Position numbers and translations under genes: made by a program. A stretch of DNA of 13,354 nucleotides from Bacteroidales bacterium UBA6401. Lineage in GTDB: Bacteria; Bacteroidota; Bacteroidia; Bacteroidales; UBA932. This document shows, one piece after another, positions 1 to 7,080 of this stretch (its first letter is position 1; the number at the start of each line of letters is the position of its first letter). Under the pieces are notes generated by a model. That model saw nothing but the letters and a program-made list of their open reading frames with translations. It did no database searches and had not been told where the DNA came from. The stretch is from positions 1-13,354 of the forward strand of contig DJPX01000025.1 of assembly GCA_002438635.1 (NCBI GenBank), read 5' to 3'.

Positions 1-75
1 CAGCTTAGGCTGCGGAATTTAGGAGATCCTAGAGCAAGGGTTTGTTTAGTTTTTTGCTTGCACTTTTTAATTTAT
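1..75 (+). other. Window edge upstream of the first gene; no gene identified
   Basis: This short stretch precedes the first convincing start codon. One frame stays open from base 1 into the downstream gene, but its residues (QLRLRNLGDPRARV...) do not resemble a protein start and would put a charged stretch ahead of the lipoprotein signal peptide. A second frame ends at a TAG at 20-22 and could be the last codons of an upstream gene, too few to identify. A TTTG lies at 41-44, but no TAnnTTTG element follows at the right distance, so I do not call a promoter. The promoter of the downstream run probably lies outside the window. Confidence 0.4.
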
Positions 76-930
76 ATGAGTTTAAGAAAGATATGTTTTT
101 ATACTATATGTGTTCTCGCGTTTTCGTCGTGTGATTCGATACAGTCTTTAATTCACGATGACGAAGTCGTGGCGAAGGTGGGGAAACATAAATTGTATAA
201 ATCTGAATTGAAAAAATACATACCGGCCGGAGTGTCAGCAGCCGATAGTACGAATCTTGCGCTTCAGTATATTAACTCATGGGCTTCTGGTCAGATTTAT
301 AGCGATATGGCGCAGAGCCAGCTCTCAAAAGCAGATCAAGATGTTACGGCAGAATTGGAGTCGTATAGGCGTTCACTATTGCGATTTCGCTATGAACAGC
401 AATTCGTTAATGAACGTCTCGACACTCTTATAACAGAGGACCAGATGTATGATTTTTACCAGGCACATAAGGACCTTTTTGAATTGGAACGACCGATTCT
501 TAAAGTGCGCTATCTTGATATACTGAAAACCTCCGAGCAAAAGGATTATCTAATAAAGAAGATGTCTTCGAATAGGCCTTCGGATGTCATTGAGGTAGAT
601 AGTCTTGCGAGGATGTGTGCTATTCGCTATTTTGATAATTCTCAAAGCTGGATGGATGCCTCCACCCTTGCGCGAGAATTTAATACTGATTATGTTACTA
701 TGCTTTCCCGCTTGAAAAACAATTATATATCTTTTGATAACGCGGACATGTCGGATGTAAAGACTGCTTATGTGAGAGACATAAAGCGAAAAGGCGTAGC
801 CCCGTATGAATATTGTGTAGAGCGAATTAGGGAGTATATACTTAGTGAAAGGAAGCGAGAGTTGCTAATCGCTTTGGAACAAAGCTTGCTTGATGAGGCT
901 TCGGACAGGGGCCAATTTATAATTTATTAA
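76..930 (+). CDS. SurA-like periplasmic lipoprotein (peptidyl-prolyl isomerase family, probably non-catalytic)
   Basis: Predicted 284-residue lipoprotein. I chose the ATG at 76 over an in-frame TTG at 58 because it gives a clean type II signal peptide: MSLRK, a hydrophobic stretch, then the lipobox FSSC with Cys19 as the lipidated residue. After the Cys, residues 31-50 (VVAKVGKHKLYKSELKKYIP) resemble the start of a SurA/PpiC N-terminal chaperone domain (VAxVGxxxLxxxEL). The rest is mostly predicted helix with many charged residues. Residues about 125-235 fall where a parvulin domain would be, but I cannot see the usual GGDLG/FWxxF-type landmarks that the next gene has, so catalysis is doubtful. 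It lies 2 bases before that second SurA-like gene and ahead of an OstA-like gene, which suggests a role in outer-membrane protein folding at the periplasmic face of a membrane. Function is inferred from resemblance and context. Confidence 0.75.
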   Translation: MSLRKICFYTICVLAFSSCDSIQSLIHDDEVVAKVGKHKLYKSELKKYIPAGVSAADSTNLALQYINSWASGQIYSDMAQSQLSKADQDVTAELESYRRSLLRFRYEQQFVNERLDTLITEDQMYDFYQAHKDLFELERPILKVRYLDILKTSEQKDYLIKKMSSNRPSDVIEVDSLARMCAIRYFDNSQSWMDASTLAREFNTDYVTMLSRLKNNYISFDNADMSDVKTAYVRDIKRKGVAPYEYCVERIREYILSERKRELLIALEQSLLDEASDRGQFIIY

Positions 931-932
931 AT

Positions 933-2315
933 ATGAAAAGGATTTTTTCGATATTTATCCTGCTTGCCTTATGCGTGAGTGTGAATGCGCAGAAGTACGA
1001 AGGACTAGCAGATAAAACTGTAGCGGTGATTGGTGGTGAATTTGTTATGCTTTCTGATATAGAGCAGGAGGTACGAATGATGCGTACCCGTGGCTATTCT
1101 TCTGATAAAGCTCTCAGGTGTGACATACTGGAACAGATATTGGCCAGTAAATTAATATTATCGCAAGCAAGGATAGACTCTTTGAAAGTGAATCAAGAGA
1201 TGGTCGCTGCCAATCTAAATGACCGTATGAACAGCCTGTTGAACGATCTCGGAGGAGAAGAGGCGGTCGAAGCCTATTTTGGAAAATCAGTCAGTAAACT
1301 GCGAGAGGAGTGGAATCGTCAATTGGAAGAGATGTCTCTTACTCAGCAGGAACAGCAAGAAATAGCCAAGAAGATACCGGAGATTACACCTTTTGATGTT
1401 AAACGATATGTAGATACTACACTTGTGGAAAATTTGCCCGAAATTCCGGCCCAATATCAGATGAGCCAGATATGTGTGTATCCAGATCGTGAAGCTGCCA
1501 AATTGGCCGCAAAAGAGAAATTGCTTGGCATTCGGGAAAGAGTAGTTGCAGGAGAAAGATTTTCAACATTGGCCCGTTTATACTCGCAAGACCCGAGCAA
1601 TGCTCGCTTGGGCGGGGATTTGGGTATGGCGAACAAATCGGTATTCTGGACGTCTTTTTCCGATGCTGCTATGGCTTTGAAACCTGGCATGGTTTCGAAT
1701 ATTGTAGAGACTCCAGATGGATTCCATATTATCGAGATGATTAGTAAGAAAGGTGATATGTTCCACGCACGCCATATTTTGATAAAGCCAGAATACACGA
1801 CGGCAGATATGGAAAAGGGGTATGCAAAATTGGATAGTCTAAAACACGAGATTGAGTCTAAACAAATTACTTTTGAGCAAGCTGCCAGACGATATAGCGA
1901 GGATAATGCCACTAGGACAAATGGGGGGCAGATGGCTGATCCTAACACCGGATCTTCTTATTTCGAAATAGACCAGATGAAACCAGCTGATTTTAAGGCT
2001 ATCTCCGGACTGAAAGAAGGGGAGATTTCTGCTCCTTTTACTTCAACCGATAACGAGGGCCGTGGGGCTTTTTCAATAGACGGAGGGAATCTGGTTTATA
2101 AAATTATACGATTGGATAAGGTAATACCTGCTCATATCGCGACTTTGGATAAGGATTATGACGTTTTGTATTCGCGCGTTACGAATATAAAGCAGAATGA
2201 GGCTATAAATGATTTTATCTCCCAGAAGATAAAAGAAACTTATATCGTGATAGATCCTATGTTTTCTGATTGTGAATTCTCGCGCGACGGATGGTCGGAA
2301 AAAATAAGAAAATAG
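933..2315 (+). CDS. Periplasmic SurA-type peptidyl-prolyl cis-trans isomerase with two PpiC domains
   Basis: A 460-residue protein with a type I signal peptide (MKRIFSIFILLALCVSVNAQ, cleavage likely after A19 or Q20). Residues about 24-165 form the SurA N-terminal chaperone region (KTVAVIGGEFVMLSDIEQEV). A first parvulin/PpiC rotamase domain spans about 176-272, with ARLYSQDPSNARLGGDLG at 214-231, FWTSFSDAAM at 238-247 and the closing GFHIIEM at 263-269. A second spans about 277-395, opening with FHARHILIK and including RRYSEDNATRTNGGQM at 319-334. The order (N domain, PpiC, PpiC) is that of SurA, which escorts unfolded outer-membrane beta-barrel proteins through the periplasm to the BAM complex. 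The gene lies 2 bases after the lipoprotein gene and overlaps the next by 25 bases. In the second domain the FWxxF-type segment is replaced by SSYFEIDQMKPADF, so activity there is less certain. Family assignment is firm; orthology with E. coli SurA is inferred. Confidence 0.92.
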   Translation: MKRIFSIFILLALCVSVNAQKYEGLADKTVAVIGGEFVMLSDIEQEVRMMRTRGYSSDKALRCDILEQILASKLILSQARIDSLKVNQEMVAANLNDRMNSLLNDLGGEEAVEAYFGKSVSKLREEWNRQLEEMSLTQQEQQEIAKKIPEITPFDVKRYVDTTLVENLPEIPAQYQMSQICVYPDREAAKLAAKEKLLGIRERVVAGERFSTLARLYSQDPSNARLGGDLGMANKSVFWTSFSDAAMALKPGMVSNIVETPDGFHIIEMISKKGDMFHARHILIKPEYTTADMEKGYAKLDSLKHEIESKQITFEQAARRYSEDNATRTNGGQMADPNTGSSYFEIDQMKPADFKAISGLKEGEISAPFTSTDNEGRGAFSIDGGNLVYKIIRLDKVIPAHIATLDKDYDVLYSRVTNIKQNEAINDFISQKIKETYIVIDPMFSDCEFSRDGWSEKIRK

Positions 2316-4867
2316 GGATAGTTATCACCTGTCTGGTAGGTCTTTCCGCGTTTCTTTTTGCTCATCCGGCGCAGGATGAGGAAGAGAATTATGTCCGCTT
2401 AGTCAAGGCTCAGTCTGTCAATCTTATAACGGATGATGAAGGTAAGTCTTTAAGAAAAGCTGTTGAGGCGACCTTTTTACATAACGGGACACTTTTAATA
2501 TGCGATACGGCATATTGGAGAGTTGACGACAATATAATAAACGCTCTCGGACACGTTTGTCTTACACAAGAAGGAACGGAACTGACAAGTGACAAGCTAG
2601 ATTATTTTGTAGATAAAAACCTAGCTCAATTCCGAGGTAGCTTAGTTCAGCTTCGAGACAAGGAAAATAATATACTGAGAACACACTATTTGGATTATAA
2701 TACGGCAGATAGCGTAGCGGTGTTCTTTAACGGAGCCTCTATGAAGGATAAAGATGGACAAATTATTGAAAGTTTAGATGGTTCCTATAGATCGAAAGAA
2801 AAAGTATTCTTGTTTGAAAAGTCTGTCAATATGTTCACAGATTCGGTCTTTATAAAGACGCGAAGCTTGGATTATCATACAGACTCTCAAAGGGCTGATT
2901 TTAATTCATACATAGATTTTTGGAAAGACGACAATATGCTATCGGCAGGAGGTGGCTGGTATGATAGAGGAGTTGAAAAATTCTTTTTCAGTAAAAATGT
3001 TCATGCCACTACTCCAGACTATGAAGCATGGTGTGATACACTGATTTTCTATAAAAACGAGAATAATGTTTTGATGCGTGGGGATGTGCAACTTCAAGAT
3101 AGTGTGCGTAATACCACGGCAGTGTCGCGTTACCTTTTCTACGAAGACAGCTTATCCACAGTAACTTTAAGGAAGGACGCCGCTGTAGCCATAGTAACGG
3201 AAGATAATCTTTCTCAAAGAGATACACTATATTTTGGCGCCGACACATTGGTCTATTATTCTATGAGATATTGCGATATACCTCAGTCAGAATTGGCCAA
3301 TTCTGCCTCCCGCCGCTCCGAGATAATGACCGATCCGGTGGGTGAGTACAGAAAGAAGGCAGCACAAGCGGCAGCGCAGGCAGCTGAGGAAGCAAAAAAG
3401 AAGGCAGCAGGTACAAGGCCCGGTTTGAAGCCCCAGACCCCGGCAGCAGATTCTATAACTGCACCATTAGGTAAGCCAATAGATACTACCGCTGTACCCA
3501 TTCCGGCGAAAGACACTTTAGCCACGCCTATATCAGAGGCAGATTCTATTAGAACAGAGGCTATTGCGGATTCCACTGCTACAGAGGCCATATCGGATTC
3601 ATTGGCCTCGACGACAGATACTACCATTATAGAATCATCTTCACCGACAGACTCTTTGGCCGTTGAAGAAGAGGTGTCCGCACTTGATTCAGCGCAGGTG
3701 GAGGTCGTTGATACCACCAAATATGGATTCGCCTTTGCACAGGGGAATGTGAAGATATTCCGTAAAGACATACAAGTCAGGTGCGATTCGATGCGTTATG
3801 CCGATCTGGATAGTATTGCGAGGTTCTATAAAAACCCCATCATTTGGAATGAAGGGAATAGGCAGTATTATTCCGATTCCTTGTCTGTACTTATAAGAAA
3901 CGGACATGCCGACAGGGCATCTCTAACTTCAAACGCATTTGTTATCACTCAGGAAGATTCTCTTCTTTTCGACCAGATAAGGAGTTCGGAAATAATGGCA
4001 TTTTTCGATTCCACCTCCGCACTTAAGCGTTTCGACGCGTTGGGAGATGCGCTCGCAGTTTTTTTCTTACGAGAGAACGATCACCTCTCCACTGTAAATA
4101 AGGTGGAGAGCAAGATGCTTTCCGGTAATTTTGTAGATGGAACTATAGACAGGATATATTATTATGATTCGCCTAAAAATGATGCTTATCCTATAGTCCA
4201 GTTCCCTGAAGAAGAAAGAGTTCTAAAAGGGTTTAAGTGGACCCCACAGCTGCGTCCTAAAGGAAAATCGGACATCACATCATTGACTATCAGGCGATCA
4301 CAACGAGCAGAATATGAATCAAGGCCTAAGACGGAATTTAAACAAACTGACAAGTATTTTCCGGGCTACATAAAGAGTGTTTATGCCTCAATAGAGGCCG
4401 ATAAAAAGGCTAAGGAAAAAGCTCGCTTGGAAAAAGAACGCGCGCAAGAGGCTCTTCTTGAGACGACTGATGTCATAGATTCTACATCGGTAATAAAGGA
4501 TAGTCTTGCGACGGCAATAGATTCCGCACAGGTGGCAGTCTCTGATTCTGTCGCAACAATGGCTGATTCGCTTGCGGTATCGGACGCTAAAGATACTACT
4601 GTAAAAAAGACTTTCTTTCAGAAGATAAAGGATAAATTTGCCCAATGGCGGGAAGCGCGTGAACGCAGATGGGCACGACTTGACGAGCGGGACGCGAAGC
4701 GAGAAGCCCAGAAGAAAGAGAAAGCTTTGCGAAAGAAAAGGGAGAAGACTCGTAAAGAATTGATAGAGCGTCAAAAGCAACAAAAGCGCGAGAAGGAAAT
4801 TCTCGACAGATACATAGAATATTACGAAAAACAAAAATTAAAAGAAGATGGAAAAGATAGTAGATAG
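2291..4867 (+). CDS. Long OstA-like (LptA/LptD N-terminal-related) outer-membrane biogenesis protein with low-complexity linkers
   Basis: An 858-residue protein with an N-terminal hydrophobic segment (IGIVITCLVGLSAFLFAHPA, residues 8-27) that reads as a signal peptide. Residues about 35-330 contain repeated short beta-strand units with xxLxYxxxxxxAxFxGxV spacing (for example DKLDYFVDKNLAQFRGSLV at 101-119), typical of the OstA/LptA fold that carries lipopolysaccharide across the periplasm. A low-complexity linker follows: an Ala/Lys-rich helix at about 352-374, then an Asp/Ser/Thr-rich segment at 385-477. A second OstA-like block runs from 478 (YGFAFAQGNVKIFRKDIQVR) to about 690. A second Asp/Ser-rich linker covers 726-770, and a strongly charged Lys/Arg/Glu tail with coiled-coil character covers 771-858. 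The start ATG at 2291 lies inside the end of the isomerase gene, and the gene's end overlaps pepT by 20 bases. No C-terminal LptD beta-barrel is evident, so the exact role (periplasmic bridge component or accessory) is inferred. Confidence 0.85.
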   Translation: MVGKNKKIGIVITCLVGLSAFLFAHPAQDEEENYVRLVKAQSVNLITDDEGKSLRKAVEATFLHNGTLLICDTAYWRVDDNIINALGHVCLTQEGTELTSDKLDYFVDKNLAQFRGSLVQLRDKENNILRTHYLDYNTADSVAVFFNGASMKDKDGQIIESLDGSYRSKEKVFLFEKSVNMFTDSVFIKTRSLDYHTDSQRADFNSYIDFWKDDNMLSAGGGWYDRGVEKFFFSKNVHATTPDYEAWCDTLIFYKNENNVLMRGDVQLQDSVRNTTAVSRYLFYEDSLSTVTLRKDAAVAIVTEDNLSQRDTLYFGADTLVYYSMRYCDIPQSELANSASRRSEIMTDPVGEYRKKAAQAAAQAAEEAKKKAAGTRPGLKPQTPAADSITAPLGKPIDTTAVPIPAKDTLATPISEADSIRTEAIADSTATEAISDSLASTTDTTIIESSSPTDSLAVEEEVSALDSAQVEVVDTTKYGFAFAQGNVKIFRKDIQVRCDSMRYADLDSIARFYKNPIIWNEGNRQYYSDSLSVLIRNGHADRASLTSNAFVITQEDSLLFDQIRSSEIMAFFDSTSALKRFDALGDALAVFFLRENDHLSTVNKVESKMLSGNFVDGTIDRIYYYDSPKNDAYPIVQFPEEERVLKGFKWTPQLRPKGKSDITSLTIRRSQRAEYESRPKTEFKQTDKYFPGYIKSVYASIEADKKAKEKARLEKERAQEALLETTDVIDSTSVIKDSLATAIDSAQVAVSDSVATMADSLAVSDAKDTTVKKTFFQKIKDKFAQWREARERRWARLDERDAKREAQKKEKALRKKREKTRKELIERQKQQKREKEILDRYIEYYEKQKLKEDGKDSR

Positions 4868-6071
4868 ATTCTTGCGGTATGTATCTATAGATACTCAGTC
4901 AAACGAAGAATCCTCAAGTCAGCCCAGTACAGAAAAGCAACTAAACTTATTACGTCTGCTAAAAGACGAATTATTAGCTATGGGCGTAGAAGCAGAACTT
5001 GATGCAAATGGCTATGTTATGGCGCATATTCCTTCTAATGTGCCAGGCGCCAATATACCGGCTATCGGTTTCATAGCTCATGTAGATACATCCCCTGATG
5101 CGAGCGGGGCCAATGTTAACCCACAGATTATACATGATTACGACGGCTCGCCTATTGCTCTTAGGGGAGTAGAAGGCTTGTATCTAGACCCTAAGGATTT
5201 CCCGGAATTATTGGCTCATAAGTCGGAAGATATAATTACTACCGATGGAACTACACTTTTAGGAGCGGATGACAAGGCCGGTGTCGCAGAGATTATGAAT
5301 GCTGTTCAATACTTAACCGAAAATCCAGAATTCAAGCACGGCCCTATTTGTATTGGCTTTACACCAGACGAGGAGATAGGAAGGGGAGTGGTTAAATTCG
5401 ATGTTAAGAAATTTGCCGCGGACTATGCTTACACTATGGATGGAGGCGAAGTTGGAGAACTTGAATTTGAGAATTTTAATGCCGCTGCAGCTACTGTCAC
5501 TATACAAGGCCGAAATGTTCACCCGGGATATGCAAAAGGAAAAATGAAGAATGCTATACTCATTGGGATGGAACTTAACTCACTACTTCCTGTTGAGCAG
5601 CGCCCGGAATATACATCTGATTACGAAGGGTTCTTTCACATTATTTCTTATAAGGGAACGGTCGAAAACTGCACTTTTTCGTATATCTTGAGAGAACACG
5701 ATTTAAAGAAGCACGAGGCTCAAAAGGCACTTTTGCGCACATGCGTGGATTTTATTAACGCTAAATATGGTGAAGGTACGGCATCTGTAGATATACGCCA
5801 TCAATACTATAACATGCGTGAGCAGGTGGAGCCTCATTATCATATAATCGAAAAGGCTATTAAAGCCATGGAAATGGAGGGTATAAAACCAAAAGTGCAG
5901 CCTATAAGAGGCGGCACTGATGGGGCAAATCTTTCTTTTATGGGCTTGCCTTGCCCTAATATTTTCGCTGGTGGCCTTAATTTTCACGGGAAATATGAAT
6001 GGATCCCGATCCAATCAATGGAGAAAGCTAGCAAAGTGATATTAAATATTATCAGTCTCTTTGCTCTTTAG
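4848..6071 (+). CDS. pepT: Peptidase T (tripeptide aminopeptidase, M20 family)
   Basis: A cytosolic two-zinc aminopeptidase that removes the N-terminal residue from tripeptides. The 407 residues match the usual PepT length. The metal and catalytic residues are visible and lie at nearly the same positions as in E. coli PepT: H78 and D80 in AHVDTSPDASG; D141 in GADDKAGVAEI; E175 and E176 in TPDEEIGRG; D198 in YTMDGGEVGELEFENFNAA; and H380 in GGLNFHGKYEWIP. The substrate-site motif RGGTDGANLS and the dimerisation-domain motif NVHPGYAKGKMKNA are also present. There is no signal peptide. The start ATG at 4848 lies 20 bases inside the OstA-like gene, after a purine-rich AAAAGAAG, so translational coupling is likely. 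Its job is unrelated to envelope assembly, so it looks like a passenger in this operon. Its last 30 bases overlap the end of galE on the other strand. Confidence 0.96.
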   Translation: MEKIVDRFLRYVSIDTQSNEESSSQPSTEKQLNLLRLLKDELLAMGVEAELDANGYVMAHIPSNVPGANIPAIGFIAHVDTSPDASGANVNPQIIHDYDGSPIALRGVEGLYLDPKDFPELLAHKSEDIITTDGTTLLGADDKAGVAEIMNAVQYLTENPEFKHGPICIGFTPDEEIGRGVVKFDVKKFAADYAYTMDGGEVGELEFENFNAAAATVTIQGRNVHPGYAKGKMKNAILIGMELNSLLPVEQRPEYTSDYEGFFHIISYKGTVENCTFSYILREHDLKKHEAQKALLRTCVDFINAKYGEGTASVDIRHQYYNMREQVEPHYHIIEKAIKAMEMEGIKPKVQPIRGGTDGANLSFMGLPCPNIFAGGLNFHGKYEWIPIQSMEKASKVILNIISLFAL

Positions 6072-7079
6072 CCTTTTCTCCCAGTCCCAAGCGCTTTTTA
6101 GCGTATCCTCGATAGAACGACATGCTTTCCAGCCGAGTTCTTGCTCGGCATAGGAAGGGTCGCACCATACGGCCGTTACATCACCTGGTCTACGAGGGGC
6201 AAATTTATAATTAACCTTCACGCCATTGACTTGCTCGAAAGTGTTGACAAGTTCCAACACTGAGAGCGGTCTTCCGGTACCAATGTTGAATATCTCGTAG
6301 TTCTTTTTCATGCTATCGTCCAGCATTCTTCCTACAGCGTATACGTGGGCTTGTGCTAGGTCGACAATGTCGATGTAGTCCCTAAGGCAGGTTCCATCTG
6401 GAGTAGGATAATCGTGCCCGAATATGCTAAGGCATTCGCGTTTGCCTATGGCTGTTTGAGTAATATAAGGGACAAGATTTTGAGGAACTCCGCGAGGAAG
6501 TTCTCCTATAAGGGCAGATGGGTGCGCTCCGATAGGGTTAAAGTAACGAAGTGAAATACCTTTTATTTGAGGATAAGCCTTAACGCAATCCCTTAGAAAG
6601 TCCTCGCATATTTGTTTTGTGTTTCCATAAGGGGAAGTGCTTGGCTTTCTTTCAGATTTCTCGCTTACAGGTAACTGATCCGGCTCTCCATATACTGTGG
6701 CGGAAGAGGAGAAGAGGACATTACATCCGTGTTCCTTCGCTACTGTAAGAATATTTAAAAAAGAGTCTAGATTATTAGTGTAATACTTCAAAGGCTCAGC
6801 CACTGATTCACCCACTGCTTTAAATCCGGCGAAGTGAATGACGGCATCAATCTGGTAAGTGTTAAAAAGTTTTCTAACTTCTGCAAGATTGCAAAAGTCC
6901 ATTTCGACTAAAGGAAAATCTTTGTCAGCGATCTGGCAGACACCTTCATAATTGGTTCTATCACAATTAGAAAAATTGTCTGCAATCAAGACATCATACC
7001 CGGCAGCATCCAGTTCTACTGTAACGTGACTGCCAATGTACCCGGCACCGCCGGATACAAGTACCATTTTCTTTTTCAT
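6042..7079 (-). CDS. galE: UDP-glucose 4-epimerase
   Basis: A 345-residue cytosolic NAD-dependent enzyme that interconverts UDP-galactose and UDP-glucose in the Leloir pathway and supplies UDP-galactose for glycans. The Rossmann nucleotide-binding motif GGAGYIGSH is at residues 10-18. The short-chain dehydrogenase catalytic set is present: S126 in FSSSATVYGEP, Y151 and K155 in SPYGNTK. Other GalE hallmarks are HFAGFKAVGES (82-92), SLRYFNPIGAHPSALIGE (176-193) and GTCLRDYIDIVDLAQAH (229-245). Length is normal and no key residue is missing. It is the last gene of a three-gene - strand run, 1 base after the GH97 gene, so it is probably co-transcribed with it; this fits use of galactose released by that enzyme. 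galK, galT and galM are not in the window. The 3' end overlaps pepT tail to tail by 30 bases. Confidence 0.96.
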   Translation of the reverse strand: MKKKMVLVSGGAGYIGSHVTVELDAAGYDVLIADNFSNCDRTNYEGVCQIADKDFPLVEMDFCNLAEVRKLFNTYQIDAVIHFAGFKAVGESVAEPLKYYTNNLDSFLNILTVAKEHGCNVLFSSSATVYGEPDQLPVSEKSERKPSTSPYGNTKQICEDFLRDCVKAYPQIKGISLRYFNPIGAHPSALIGELPRGVPQNLVPYITQTAIGKRECLSIFGHDYPTPDGTCLRDYIDIVDLAQAHVYAVGRMLDDSMKKNYEIFNIGTGRPLSVLELVNTFEQVNGVKVNYKFAPRRPGDVTAVWCDPSYAEQELGWKACRSIEDTLKSAWDWEKRLKSKETDNI

Positions 7080-7080
7080 T

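Noticed and set aside
58..75. An upstream TTG start that would lengthen the first protein by six residues
   Set aside because: The ATG at 76 gives a standard lipoprotein signal peptide; the extension adds nothing and uses a rare start.
1457..1948. A 163-codon - strand frame inside the SurA-type gene
   Set aside because: It is antisense to two well-formed PpiC domains, has no start context and no recognisable protein features.
3283..3771. A 162-codon - strand frame opposite the first OstA linker
   Set aside because: Its Ser/Ala/Val-rich composition is what the complement of an Asp/Ser/Thr/Ala-rich linker gives; not a gene.
4388..4834. A 148-codon - strand frame opposite the charged OstA tail
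   Set aside because: Its Phe/Leu-rich, membrane-like look comes from reading Lys/Glu codons backwards; the + strand frame joins pepT in a coherent operon.
6092..6103. Hairpin CGCT-TTTT-AGCG near the end of galE, considered as a terminator
   Set aside because: The stem is only 4 bp, there is no following T run on either strand, and it lies inside galE coding sequence.
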